Below, one piece after another: positions 1 through 8,817 of a stretch of 50,523 nucleotides of DNA (position 1 is the first letter of the stretch; each line of letters begins with the position of its first letter). Made by a program: the position numbers and the translations under genes. The notes under the pieces are model-generated. The model saw only the letters and a program-made list of their open reading frames with translations, was not told where the DNA came from and ran no database searches. Source of the stretch: an uncultured Ruminococcus sp. (GTDB lineage Bacteria > Bacillota > Clostridia > Oscillospirales > Acutalibacteraceae); assembly GCA_902800005.1 (NCBI GenBank), contig CADCCP010000015.1, forward strand, positions 1 through 50,523. The letters run 5' to 3'.

Positions 1-1
1 T

Positions 2-157
2 TGCGAGAATAAGAACGGTGTCAGTTTGAGAGTGAAAGTTCCGCATCACACGCAGAAATATACACTGACGGTAGCGAGGCTGCCAAAAATCCATACACAC
101 ACGATATACAAGTTGCAGGTGCGACTTGTTAAAAAAAACATATACACTACTGTGTAG
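2..157 (+). CDS. C-terminal 51 residues of an unknown protein (5' end outside window)
   Basis: Frame 2 is open from the window edge to a TAG stop at 155-157, giving a basic peptide that alternates hydrophobic and polar residues (for example YTLTVARLPKI), as in the beta strands of an extracellular or wall-associated domain. It is followed by stable hairpins before the oppositely oriented tRNA cluster, as expected for a gene 3' end. I do not recognise a family and only the tail is visible. It could be a chance open frame. Confidence 0.4.
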   Translation, partial: CENKNGVSLRVKVPHHTQKYTLTVARLPKIHTHTIYKLQVRLVKKNIYTTV

Positions 158-172
158 ATAAAAATAAAGGTA

Positions 173-270
173 TTCCCTCCACCCTTTCATACGAGGGATT
201 GCCTTTAAGTAATGCCATAAGAGTTCTTATGGTATCACTTAAAGGCAATAAGATTCTTCATCTTATTACC
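173..270. terminator. Stacked inverted repeats between convergent units
   Basis: Three inverted repeats overlap. TCCCTC (174-179) pairs with GAGGGA (193-198). A long arm at 198-220 pairs with 225-249, with 13 bp at the base and 9 bp above including one wobble. GGCAATAAGAT (244-254) pairs with ATCTTATTACC (260-270). The last two share the GGCAAT segment, so they exclude each other. The site sits between the partial + gene and the - tRNA cluster, so a two-way terminator is the simplest reading, although there is no long T run. Confidence 0.5.
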
Positions 271-279
271 TTAGCAATC

Positions 280-354
280 TGGAGGCGACACCCGGATTTG
301 AACCGGGGAATCGGAGTTTTGCAGACTCGTGCCTTACCGCTTGGCTATGTCGCC
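280..354 (-). tRNA. tRNA-Cys (anticodon GCA), CCA encoded
   Basis: The minus strand folds into a cloverleaf: acceptor GGCGACA/TGTCGCC of 7 bp, discriminator T, encoded CCA at 280-282, and anticodon loop CTGCAAA giving GCA. It is the last tRNA of a five-gene cluster and is separated from tRNA-Gly by a small T-tailed hairpin. Confidence 0.95.
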
Positions 355-360
355 GTTTAT

Positions 361-386
361 AAAAACGGAGCTTAAAAAGCTCCGTT
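361..386 (-). terminator. T-tailed hairpin between tRNA-Gly and tRNA-Cys
   Basis: AACGGAGCT (364-372) and AGCTCCGTT (378-386) form a 9-bp stem followed on the minus strand by TTTTT (361-365). It lies inside the tRNA cluster and its first base overlaps the last base of the Gly CCA. It could be an internal partial terminator or a processing structure. Confidence 0.55.
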
Positions 387-461
387 GGAGCGGATGACGA
401 GGCTCGAACTCGCTACCTCAACCTTGGCAAGGTTGCGCTCTACCAGATGAGCTACATCCAC
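386..461 (-). tRNA. tRNA-Gly (anticodon GCC), CCA encoded
   Basis: Acceptor GTGGATG/CATCCGC with one T-G wobble, anticodon stem CAACC/GGTTG, loop TTGCCAA giving GCC, discriminator T and encoded CCA at 386-388. Confidence 0.95.
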
Positions 462-470
462 ATATTTAAG

Positions 471-543
471 TGCTCCCGGACGGAATCGAACCATCGACAC
501 AGGGATTTTCAGTCCCTTGCTCTACCGACTGAGCTACAGGAGC
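471..543 (-). tRNA. tRNA-Phe (anticodon GAA), CCA not encoded
   Basis: Acceptor GCTCCTG/CGGGAGC, discriminator A, anticodon stem AGGGA/TCCCT and loop CTGAAAA giving GAA. The bases after the discriminator are not CCA, so the end must be added by nucleotidyltransferase. Confidence 0.95.
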
Positions 544-549
544 AAAGAG

Positions 550-623
550 CGATCCGGAACGGGATCGAACCGTCGACCTCTAGCGTGACAGGCTAGCGTT
601 CTAACCAGCTGAACTACCGGACC
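550..623 (-). tRNA. tRNA-Asp (anticodon GTC), CCA not encoded
   Basis: Acceptor GGTCCGG/CCGGATC, discriminator G as usual for Asp, anticodon stem CTAGC/GCTAG and loop CTGTCAC giving GTC. CCA is not encoded. Confidence 0.95.
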
Positions 624-627
624 ATAT

Positions 628-703
628 TGGTGGGGACAATAGGGCTCGAACCTATGACCCTCTGCTTGTAAGGCAGATGCTCTCCCAGCTGAGCTATACC
701 CCC
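628..703 (-). tRNA. tRNA-Val (anticodon TAC), CCA encoded
   Basis: Acceptor GGGGGTA/TGTCCCC with wobbles, anticodon stem TCTGC/GCAGA, loop CTTACAA giving TAC, discriminator A and encoded CCA at 628-630. It is the first tRNA of the cluster, 42 bases downstream of the promoter. Confidence 0.95.
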
Positions 704-745
704 ACATTTGCTTCCACACATTTGCGTGTTTCAGCGACAGGTATT

Positions 746-774
746 ATAATACTACATCTTCAAAGAAATGTCAA
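746..774 (-). promoter_or_regulatory. Promoter of the Val-Asp-Phe-Gly-Cys tRNA cluster
   Basis: On the minus strand TTGACA (769-774), a 17-bp spacer and TATTAT (746-751) lie just upstream of tRNA-Val. This is a near-consensus sigma-A promoter. Confidence 0.8.
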
Positions 775-917
775 GTGTTTTTTTGAAATTTTTTCAAAAT
801 ATTTTTCATTAGCATTATATGCAGAGTTTTCGTTTTGATGACAGATTTACCATGTATTATTTAAGGTTATTTCTCATATAGATTGCTCAAAGGCAATTTT
901 TACGGGAGAGTGAAAGC

Positions 918-3482
918 ATGAACTGGCATACAATGACTTATCAGCAGACCGCTGAACGATTCGGCACAGATATAAACAAAGGTCTGACCTCTGCACAAGC
1001 AAAGGCATATCTTGAAAAATACGGCAGAAACGCCCTTAAACAGACTAAAAAAAATAATGTGATAATAAAATTCCTATCTCAGTTCAAGGATTTCATGGTA
1101 CTTATACTTCTGATAGCTTCGGGCATCTCTTTTTTTACGGCATTCATGTCTGATGACGGGGATTTTATTGACCCGATAATGATATTGCTGATAGTGATAC
1201 TCAATGCAGCGGTCGGAACCGTGCAGGAGTGCCGTGCAGAGAAAGCCATAGATGCCTTGAAAAAGCTGTCCTCACCCCACTCAAAAGTCATACGAAACGG
1301 CATTGTCACAAACATCCCGTCAGAAGAGATCGCTGTCGGTGATATTGTTTCTTTGGAAACAGGTGACATGGTATGTACAGATTGCAGGATAATCGGAAGT
1401 TCATCTCTGAAAGCTGATGAATCATCTTTAACGGGTGAAGCCGTGCCGTCAGAGAAGCATGACGGCATTTTATCCGAGAATACGCCTCTTGCCGACAGGC
1501 ACAATATGCTTTTTTCATCATCTTTCATAACTTCGGGACATTGTACCGCTGTCGTTGTGGAAACAGGCATGAATACACAAGTCGGCAAAATTGCCGAGAT
1601 GATAGACAAAGAGGAAACTCCCGATACCCCTTTGCAGAAAAGTCTTGCCAAGACAGGAAAAATTTTAGGTATATCCGCACTTTTGATATGTGTTGTGATA
1701 TTCGTTTTGGGACTGATACAAAAAGTGCCTCCGCTTGAAATGTTTATGATAGCGATAAGTCTTGCAGTAGCGGCAATTCCGGAAGGCTTGCCCGCAGTCG
1801 TTACGATAGTGCTTGCATTGGGTGTAAGAAAAATGGCTCTGCACAGGGCTATTATCAGGCATTTGCCTGCCGTTGAAACTCTGGGAAGTGCAGGCGTTAT
1901 CTGCTCCGACAAAACAGGTACTCTTACACAAAATAAAATGACCGTTGCGGAAGTTTACTCCAATGATAAAAATATGACTTTGGCAATGTCAGCTTTATGT
2001 AATAACAGTGTTCTGCATGAAACAAAAACAGGTTTTCGTGCAGAGGGCGATCCCACCGAAACTGCATTAGTGACGGCTTGTGCAAAGTCGGGTATATCCA
2101 AAAATGAACTTGAAAAAAAATTTCCGAGAGTGCATGAAGTGCCGTTTGACTCCAAGAAAAAATATATGATAACCGTGCATAAATATCAAAGCGGTTACAG
2201 AGTTATAGTGAAAGGTGCTTGTGATGTAATACTGCCTATGTGCGTTAATACAAATAAAAGCACCGTCACATCAATGAACAACTCTCTTGCACAAAAGGCT
2301 ATGAGGGTTATAGCCGTTGCATACAGGGATTTTGAAAGAAAGCCGTCTGAAAGTGAACTTGAAAAAAATCTGACATTCAGCGGTCTTATAGGCATGACCG
2401 ATCCGTTAAGACCTCAGGTAAAATCTGCTGTTTCAATGTGTCATAAAGCAGGCATTCACACCATTATGATAACAGGCGACCATATCATGACTGCAAAAGC
2501 CGTTGCAAAAGAAGCCGGCATTTACAAGGACGGTGATAAAGCCGTAACCGGAAGTGAACTTGACCTTATCCCTCAAAATGAGCTTGAAAGGGATATTTAT
2601 AAATACACGGTATTTGCAAGGGTATCACCCGAACATAAAGTAAGGATAGTGAAAGCGTTTCAGGCAAGAGGTGCTGTAACCGCCATGACAGGCGACGGCG
2701 TTAATGATGCACCCGCATTGAGATGTGCAGATATAGGCTGTGCAATGGGCATGAACGGTACGGACGTTGCCAAAAACTCCGCTGACATGATCCTCACAGA
2801 TGACAATTTTGCTACTATCGTTGAAGCCGTTGAACAGGGACGTGGCATATTTGAGAATATCAGGAAAACCGTTCATTTTCTCCTGTCAAGCAACATCGGT
2901 GAGATACTCACGGTACTTTGTGCATTTTTGTTAAGACTCCCCTCTCCCCTGCTTGCGATACAACTGTTATGGGTAAATCTTGTAACGGACTCTTTGCCTG
3001 CACTCGCACTCGGTGCAGAGCCTGCAAGAGAGGACATCATGCAGAGACCTTCTGATAAGTCTCACAGCATATTCTCGAACGGTGCAGGTACAAGCATTAT
3101 TATAGAGGGCTGTTTTATAGGTGCATTGTCATTCCTCGCTTTCACGGCAGGGCGTGTATTCTTTGATATAAACGTCGGGCGTACAATGACATTTGCCGTA
3201 CTCAGCATAAGTCAACTCGTGCACTCCTTTAATCTCAGAAGTGAACACTCTGTTTTTAAAACAGGCTTTTTCGGCAATCCTAAACTCATCTTTGCCTTTG
3301 TCACAGGTGTTTTTATGCAGGTATCTGTTATATCTGTCCCCTTCCTTGCAGACATCTTCAAAGCCGTTCCATTGACGGCTTTACAATGGCTTATCGTTTC
3401 CGTACTCTCTCTCATTCCCCTTGCAGTCGTCGAAACGGAAAAATTTATTATATCAAAACAAAAATTCCGTAAAAATATTTAA
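918..3482 (+). CDS. Calcium-type P-type (P2) cation-transporting ATPase
   Basis: The 854-residue membrane pump has the full P2-ATPase layout: N-terminal actuator region with the LTGEAVP loop (about 171-177), the helix-4 ion-binding motif AAIPEGLP (about 285-292), the phosphorylation motif CSDKTGT with Asp331, the hinge TGDGVNDAP near residue 590, and a C-terminal set of membrane helices containing NLVTDSLPALALG. PEGLP together with NLVTD is the pattern of SERCA/PMCA-like Ca2+ pumps, so ATP-driven export of Ca2+ at the plasma membrane is the likely job. Mn2+ cannot be excluded from sequence. GGGAGAG lies about 9 bases before the ATG. It stands alone: the next gene has its own promoter. Confidence 0.93.
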   Translation: MNWHTMTYQQTAERFGTDINKGLTSAQAKAYLEKYGRNALKQTKKNNVIIKFLSQFKDFMVLILLIASGISFFTAFMSDDGDFIDPIMILLIVILNAAVGTVQECRAEKAIDALKKLSSPHSKVIRNGIVTNIPSEEIAVGDIVSLETGDMVCTDCRIIGSSSLKADESSLTGEAVPSEKHDGILSENTPLADRHNMLFSSSFITSGHCTAVVVETGMNTQVGKIAEMIDKEETPDTPLQKSLAKTGKILGISALLICVVIFVLGLIQKVPPLEMFMIAISLAVAAIPEGLPAVVTIVLALGVRKMALHRAIIRHLPAVETLGSAGVICSDKTGTLTQNKMTVAEVYSNDKNMTLAMSALCNNSVLHETKTGFRAEGDPTETALVTACAKSGISKNELEKKFPRVHEVPFDSKKKYMITVHKYQSGYRVIVKGACDVILPMCVNTNKSTVTSMNNSLAQKAMRVIAVAYRDFERKPSESELEKNLTFSGLIGMTDPLRPQVKSAVSMCHKAGIHTIMITGDHIMTAKAVAKEAGIYKDGDKAVTGSELDLIPQNELERDIYKYTVFARVSPEHKVRIVKAFQARGAVTAMTGDGVNDAPALRCADIGCAMGMNGTDVAKNSADMILTDDNFATIVEAVEQGRGIFENIRKTVHFLLSSNIGEILTVLCAFLLRLPSPLLAIQLLWVNLVTDSLPALALGAEPAREDIMQRPSDKSHSIFSNGAGTSIIIEGCFIGALSFLAFTAGRVFFDINVGRTMTFAVLSISQLVHSFNLRSEHSVFKTGFFGNPKLIFAFVTGVFMQVSVISVPFLADIFKAVPLTALQWLIVSVLSLIPLAVVETEKFIISKQKFRKNI

Positions 3483-3490
3483 AAAAAATG

Positions 3491-3519
3491 TTGAAATTAT
3501 TATCAAAAATAATTATAAT
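3491..3519 (+). promoter_or_regulatory. Promoter of the NifU-like/GGGtGRT pair
   Basis: TTGAAA (3491-3496), a 17-bp spacer and TATAAT (3514-3519) lie about 80 bases before the start codon at 3599. Confidence 0.8.
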
Positions 3520-3538
3520 ATAAGTGGACGGGATTTTC

Positions 3539-3565
3539 ATGTCTGCCTGTCGGCAGGCGTGACAT
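3539..3565 (+). other. 5' UTR hairpin upstream of the NifU-like gene
   Basis: ATGTC/GACAT and GCCTG/CAGGC form a stem closed by a four-base loop, between the promoter and the SD AAAGGAG. There is no T run, so it is more likely an mRNA-stabilising or regulatory stem than a terminator. Confidence 0.5.
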
Positions 3566-3598
3566 TCCACAAATTTTGATCATCGAAAGGAGATCCAC

Positions 3599-4291
3599 AT
3601 GATTTACACAAAAGAAGTACAAATGATGTGTCCTGTTGCAAAGGGTGCAAAGCACGAGCCTGCTCCTATCCCCGAAGAGGGCAAATGGGTACACGCAAAG
3701 CAGATCAGTGATATTTCAGGCTTTACACACGGCATTGGCTGGTGTGCTCCCCAGCAGGGTGCCTGCAAGCTCACTCTCAACGTCAAGGAAGGCGTTATTC
3801 AGGAAGCTCTCGTTGAAACCATCGGTTGCAGCGGTATGACACATTCCGCCGCTATGGCTGCCGAGATACTTCAGGGAAAAACTATCCTTGAAGCTCTCAA
3901 TACAGACCTCGTCTGTGATGCTATCAATACCGCTATGCGTGAACTGTTCCTCCAGATCGTTTACGGCAGAACTCAGAGTGCTTTCTCTGATGACGGTCTT
4001 GCAGTAGGTGCAGGTCTTGAAGACTTGGGCAAGGGCTTGCGTTCACAGGTAGGTACTATGTACGCTACAAAAGAAAAGGGTGTCCGTTATCTTGAAATGG
4101 CTGAAGGCTATGTAACAGGTATCGCTCTTGATGAAAACGATGAAGTTATCGGCTACCAGTTTGTAAGCCTCGGCAAAATGACCGACTTCATAAAGCAGGG
4201 ACTTACCCCCAATGAAGCTTGGGAAAAGGCTAAAGGTCAGTATGGTCGTGTTGCAGATGCGGCTAAAATAATCGATCCGAGAAAGGAGTAA
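3599..4291 (+). CDS. NifU/IscU-like iron-sulfur scaffold family protein
   Basis: The 230-residue soluble protein has three conserved cysteine sites in its first 80 residues (MMCPVAKG, GWCAPQQGACK, TIGCSGMTHSAAMA), followed by DLVCDAINTAMRELFLQIVYGRTQ. The CSGMTHSAAMA stretch resembles the CSGC/GxxxxxS region of IscU/NifU scaffolds, and the family is commonly annotated as an iron-sulfur scaffold, although to my knowledge its biochemistry is not settled. AAAGGAG precedes the ATG. The stop is 4 bases before the next gene, which almost always accompanies it in anaerobes, so the two very likely act together. Confidence 0.8.
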   Translation: MIYTKEVQMMCPVAKGAKHEPAPIPEEGKWVHAKQISDISGFTHGIGWCAPQQGACKLTLNVKEGVIQEALVETIGCSGMTHSAAMAAEILQGKTILEALNTDLVCDAINTAMRELFLQIVYGRTQSAFSDDGLAVGAGLEDLGKGLRSQVGTMYATKEKGVRYLEMAEGYVTGIALDENDEVIGYQFVSLGKMTDFIKQGLTPNEAWEKAKGQYGRVADAAKIIDPRKE

Positions 4292-4295
4292 TAAA

Positions 4296-5306
4296 ATGGC
4301 TCTGTTTGAATCATATGAAAGAAGAATCGACCAGATAAACGCTGCTCTTAACAGCTATGGTATCGCTTCCATCGAAGAAGCTGAAAAGATCACAAAAGAC
4401 GCAGGTCTTGATGTATACAACCTCGTAAAGAAAATTCAGCCGATATGCTTTGAAAATGCTTGCTGGGCTTATACAGTAGGTGCGGCTATCGCTATCAAGA
4501 AGGGCTGTCGCCGTGCAGCAGACGCTGCCGCTGCCATAGGCGAAGGCTTGCAGGCTTTCTGTATTCCCGGCTCCGTTGCAGACCACAGAAAAGTCGGTCT
4601 CGGTCACGGTAATCTCGGCAAAATGCTCCTTGAAGAAGAAACAGAATGTTTCTGCTTCCTCGCAGGTCACGAGTCATTTGCAGCTGCTGAGGGTGCTATC
4701 GGTATCGCTGAAAAGGCTAACAAAGTCCGTCAGAAACCCCTCCGTGTAATCCTCAACGGTCTCGGCAAGGATGCTGCTCAGATAATCTCCCGTATCAACG
4801 GCTTTACTTTCGTTGAAACAAAGTATGACTACAAGACTGCTGAACTCAATGTCATCTATGAAAAGCCTTTCTCAAAGGGACTCAGAGCTACCGTTAAGTG
4901 CTACGGTGCAGATGATGTTCAGGAAGGCGTTGCTATCATGCACCATGAAAACGTAGGCGTATCTATCACAGGTAACTCCACTAACCCCACTCGTTTCCAG
5001 CACCCCGTTGCTGCTACATACAAGAAGGAATGTATCGAGCAGGGTAAAAAATACTTCTCCGTTGCATCGGGCGGCGGTACAGGTCGTACACTTCACCCCG
5101 ATAACATGGCTGCAGGTCCTGCTTCCTACGGCATGACCGATACAATGGGACGTATGCACTCTGACGCTCAGTTTGCAGGTTCAAGCTCAGTTCCCGCTCA
5201 CGTTGAAATGATGGGACTTATCGGCATGGGTAACAACCCCATGGTCGGTGCAACCGTTGCTGTTGCAGTAAGCGTTGAAGAAGCTGCAAAAGAAGGTAAA
5301 TTCTGA
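4296..5306 (+). CDS. GGGtGRT protein (partner of the NifU-like protein)
   Basis: The 336-residue protein carries the signature that names the family, SGGGTGRTLHPDNMAAGP, near residue 255, followed by a glycine- and methionine-rich C-terminal part (HVEMMGLIGMGNNPMVGATVAV). AAAGGAG lies in the 4-base gap after the upstream gene, so the pair is translated together. The function is not known to me. The tight pairing with a cysteine-rich scaffold-like protein suggests a cofactor or iron-sulfur role. It ends 18 bases before a strong terminator built from 7-bp repeats. Confidence 0.85.
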   Translation: MALFESYERRIDQINAALNSYGIASIEEAEKITKDAGLDVYNLVKKIQPICFENACWAYTVGAAIAIKKGCRRAADAAAAIGEGLQAFCIPGSVADHRKVGLGHGNLGKMLLEEETECFCFLAGHESFAAAEGAIGIAEKANKVRQKPLRVILNGLGKDAAQIISRINGFTFVETKYDYKTAELNVIYEKPFSKGLRATVKCYGADDVQEGVAIMHHENVGVSITGNSTNPTRFQHPVAATYKKECIEQGKKYFSVASGGGTGRTLHPDNMAAGPASYGMTDTMGRMHSDAQFAGSSSVPAHVEMMGLIGMGNNPMVGATVAVAVSVEEAAKEGKF

Positions 5307-5316
5307 TCAAATTACA

Positions 5317-5361
5317 AATGAGGAATGAGGAATGTGAAATTTTCACATTCCTCATTTTTTT
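5317..5361 (+). terminator. Terminator made from 7-bp repeats (AATGAGG family)
   Basis: AATGAGG, AATGAGG and AATGTGA (5317-5337) are three successive heptamers. The second and third pair with their perfect complement (15-bp stem, 5325-5339 with 5341-5355), followed by TTTTTTT. This ends the GGGtGRT transcript and is the clearest case of an array serving as a terminator arm. Confidence 0.85.
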
Positions 5362-5364
5362 GCT

Positions 5365-8300
5365 TTACTCAACTATTCCAACATTTTTGTCGCCTATGCG
5401 TTTTTTCAATTCCCTTATCATTACGTCATTCAGCGATACCCAATTTGAAAACGGTGTATGATAGATCGTTCCGAAATCCGTGAAACATATATGCAAGGGC
5501 GTGTTTCCGCCGAATATGTCTATTATCTGCATGGCTTTCCTGTACTCTCTGCAATCATCATTCGGTACTCGGATATACAGACCTGCCGCCATGTTTTTCT
5601 TCGGCTTTTTCGGCAATTCAGATGTATCTTTCGGTGCTTCCTGAACTTCATTACAAATCAGTTTTCTTTCCTCGTCCCTGCTGTTGACTGTTGCAAATAT
5701 CCTTACAATTTTACCCTCTTGTATCAATCCGCCGTATTTCTGCAATATATCGGGAAATACTATCATTTCCACTGAACCGTATTTATCCTCTAAATTCACA
5801 AATGCCATTTGCTGATTATTTTTAGTGGTCTTTATACTTCCCTTTTCAAGTAATCCCAATACATCAACTTTTGCACCGTCATCATATCGGCGATCATCAT
5901 TATCAGTAATATTGTTGAGAGTATCTGTACCGAGTGCTTTCACCGCATTGTCATACTCTGTCATAGGGTGTCCCGATAAATACATTCCTGCGGTCTCCTT
6001 CTCCATTTCGAGAAGTTCCGCATGGGAAAACTCATTCAATTTCGGCAACTCAGGCTCTCTTTTAACACCGCCGTCTATTTCTCCGAACAAGTCAAGCTGT
6101 CCGTCAATAGACCTCTCTTTATTTGCACTGACTATATCAAGAAATCTCTTTGCACAATCAAGCATTTGTCGCCTGTTCGCACCCAAGCCGTCCAATGCAC
6201 CGCTCTTTATAAGATTTTCCAACGCTCTTATATTCATGTCACGGCAATACACCCTGTCACAAAAATTATAAAATGAAGTATATTTGCCGCTCTGACGTTC
6301 TTTTATTATACTTTCAATAAGACCTCTGCCGATATTCTTGACGGCTTTCAAACCAAATCTTATATCATGCCCCTGTACAGTGAATCCTGCACCGCTTTCA
6401 TTTACATGAGGCGGTAAAACGTGTATGTTTTTAGCATTACATTCATCTGCATATACGGCAATTTTGCCCCTGTCACCTAAAACACTCGTCAAGAGTGCCG
6501 CCATGTATTCACACGGATAATAACACTTCATATAAGCCGTCTGATACGACAGCACCGCATAACAAGCCGCATGAGATTTATTGAAAGCGTATGATGCAAA
6601 ACTCTCCATTTCCGAAAAAATTTCCTCTGCAACTTTTTCGGGAACACCTCTTTTTATACAGCCGTCAACTTCACCGTCAATGCCATAGATAAAGACTTTT
6701 CTTTCTTCTTCCATGACGGACTTTTTCTTTTTGGACATGGCTCGCCTTACTATGTCGGCACGTCCCAGTGAATATCCTGCAAGAGAACGGAATATTTGCA
6801 TGACTTGTTCCTGATATACGATACAGCCGTATGTTACTTTCAGAATGGGTTCAAGTAAAGGGTGCTTGTAAGTGATTTTTTCGGGGTGATGACGGTTTTC
6901 TATATATCTGCCTATGGAGTCCATAGGTCCAGGTCTGTACAGAGATATGACCGCTATAATATCTTCAATATTTTCGGGTTTGAGTTTCATCAAAGTATCT
7001 TTCATGCCTGCCGATTCAAATTGAAATACACCCTCTGTATCGGCATTTGCATAAAGTTCAAAGACTTTTTTATCATCTTCGGGAATGTCCTCTATTCTGA
7101 AATTGCCGATAAGTTTTTCCGCATCTTTCAAAACAGTTAAGTTTCTCAATGCAAGGAAATCCATTTTCAGCAAACCCAATTCATCAAGTGTAGTCATGTC
7201 AAATTGAGTGACAACTACATCATCATTTTTTGCCAAAGGCACATAGTCACTTACAGGTCTGTCAGTTATTACTATGCCTGCCGCATGGGTAGTCGTATGA
7301 CGGGGAGTTCCCTCTAATTTTATAGCCGTATCTACCAATTCTTTCACCTGTGTGTCACTTTGATAAAGGGCTTTCAAGTCTTTTGAAATTTCCATAGCCT
7401 TTGGAATGGTCATTCCCAAGTCTGACGGAATGGCTTTTGCAACTTTATCGCAAATTGCATAAGGCAAACCTAATGCTCTGCCGACATCTCGAATTGCACC
7501 TTTTGCCGCCATCGTACCGAATGCGGCTATCTGTGCAACTCTGTCTGCACCGTACTTGTCTATGACATAATCTATAACTTCCTGTCGCCTGTCCTTGCAG
7601 AAGTCAACGTCAAAATCAGGCATACTCACTCTTTCAGGATTTAAAAATCTCTCAAACAGCAAGTCATATTTTATCGGATCAAGTCCGGTTATATTCATGC
7701 AGTAAGCGGCAAGACTTCCCGCTCCCGAACCTCTGCCGATACCTACGGGAATACCCCTTGATTTTGCATAATTCACATAGTCTGCCACTATCAAATAATA
7801 GTCAACATAACCCATTTTTGCAACGGTGCTTATCTCATATTCAAGCCTGTCTGCAAGTGACTTATCATAATTTTCTCCGTAATGCTGTTTCAGACCTTTA
7901 TAACATTCCTCACGGAAATATTCCAAATGGTCTTTATTGTCGGGAACGTCAAATCTCGGTAACTTCAGCTTGCCGAACTCTATTTCAACATTACAGCGGT
8001 CTGCAATTTTCTGAGTATTTTCAACAGCCTCTTTCGGAAACAGTGAAAGCATTTCATCTTCATTTTTGATATAAAATTCATCTGTCGGAAATCCCAAAGG
8101 CATTTTATCCTGTATTGTATGGGCGGTCTGTATGCACAATAAAACATGGTGCAGGTGACTGTCCTCTTTTTTGATATAGTGACAGTCATTCGTTGCCACA
8201 AGCGGTACTCCACATTCTTCCGAAAGTCTTATTATATACGGATTTATTCTTTCTTCCTCGTCAATGCCGTGATTTTGCATTTCAAGGAAAAAGTTATTTT

Positions 8301-8799
8301 CCCCGAAAATCTCTTTATACCGCAAAGTCGCTTGTTTTGCCTTGTCATAGTTGTTATGCACCAATGCTCTCGGAATCTCTCCCGCAAGACACGCAGATAA
8401 TGCTATCAATCCTTCATGGTATTTTTCAAGCATTTCAATATCGACTCTCGGTTTATAATAATATCCCTCTGTCCATGCAAGAGAATCAAGTTTCATTAAA
8501 TTCCTGTAACCCGTTTCATTCTCGCACAATAAAACTAAATGTCTGTTTTCACGGTCAAGCTCGGATATTTTATCGGTGTGCTTTCTCGGAGAAACGTACA
8601 CTTCACAACCGATAATCGGCTTGATACCCTCTTTTTTACAGGCTTTGTAAAAGTTTATGACACCGTACATTACACCGTGATCTGTAATTGCAACGGCATT
8701 TTGTCCAAGTTCCTTGACACGTTTCACCAAATCATTTATACGACAAGCACCGTCCAATAAACTGTATTCCGTGTGTAAATGTAAATGTGCAAAAGACAT
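5365..8799 (-). CDS. dnaE: DNA polymerase III alpha subunit, DnaE type
   Basis: This is a 1144-residue C-family replicative polymerase. Its N-terminal PHP domain opens with HLHTEYSLLDG. The polymerase core shows GRGSGAGSLAAY and the catalytic MPDFDVDFC. Helix-hairpin-helix and C-terminal OB-fold regions follow (DVLGLLEKGS..., FVNLEDKYGSVEMIVFP). In Firmicutes DnaE usually extends primers beside PolC. PolC is not in this window. A GTG at 8808 is in frame, but AAAGGGTG sits correctly spaced for the ATG at 8799, so I use 8799. It follows a SUKH-like gene by 18 bases in the same direction, which suggests one transcript. Confidence 0.97.
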   Translation of the reverse strand: MSFAHLHLHTEYSLLDGACRINDLVKRVKELGQNAVAITDHGVMYGVINFYKACKKEGIKPIIGCEVYVSPRKHTDKISELDRENRHLVLLCENETGYRNLMKLDSLAWTEGYYYKPRVDIEMLEKYHEGLIALSACLAGEIPRALVHNNYDKAKQATLRYKEIFGENNFFLEMQNHGIDEEERINPYIIRLSEECGVPLVATNDCHYIKKEDSHLHHVLLCIQTAHTIQDKMPLGFPTDEFYIKNEDEMLSLFPKEAVENTQKIADRCNVEIEFGKLKLPRFDVPDNKDHLEYFREECYKGLKQHYGENYDKSLADRLEYEISTVAKMGYVDYYLIVADYVNYAKSRGIPVGIGRGSGAGSLAAYCMNITGLDPIKYDLLFERFLNPERVSMPDFDVDFCKDRRQEVIDYVIDKYGADRVAQIAAFGTMAAKGAIRDVGRALGLPYAICDKVAKAIPSDLGMTIPKAMEISKDLKALYQSDTQVKELVDTAIKLEGTPRHTTTHAAGIVITDRPVSDYVPLAKNDDVVVTQFDMTTLDELGLLKMDFLALRNLTVLKDAEKLIGNFRIEDIPEDDKKVFELYANADTEGVFQFESAGMKDTLMKLKPENIEDIIAVISLYRPGPMDSIGRYIENRHHPEKITYKHPLLEPILKVTYGCIVYQEQVMQIFRSLAGYSLGRADIVRRAMSKKKKSVMEEERKVFIYGIDGEVDGCIKRGVPEKVAEEIFSEMESFASYAFNKSHAACYAVLSYQTAYMKCYYPCEYMAALLTSVLGDRGKIAVYADECNAKNIHVLPPHVNESGAGFTVQGHDIRFGLKAVKNIGRGLIESIIKERQSGKYTSFYNFCDRVYCRDMNIRALENLIKSGALDGLGANRRQMLDCAKRFLDIVSANKERSIDGQLDLFGEIDGGVKREPELPKLNEFSHAELLEMEKETAGMYLSGHPMTEYDNAVKALGTDTLNNITDNDDRRYDDGAKVDVLGLLEKGSIKTTKNNQQMAFVNLEDKYGSVEMIVFPDILQKYGGLIQEGKIVRIFATVNSRDEERKLICNEVQEAPKDTSELPKKPKKNMAAGLYIRVPNDDCREYRKAMQIIDIFGGNTPLHICFTDFGTIYHTPFSNWVSLNDVMIRELKKRIGDKNVGIVE

Positions 8800-8817
8800 A
8801 AATATCACCCTTTTTTC

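Noticed and set aside
1079..1912. 277-residue minus-strand frame inside the P-type ATPase
   Set aside because: It is antisense to a clearly real gene with all P-ATPase motifs and has no recognisable domain or SD.
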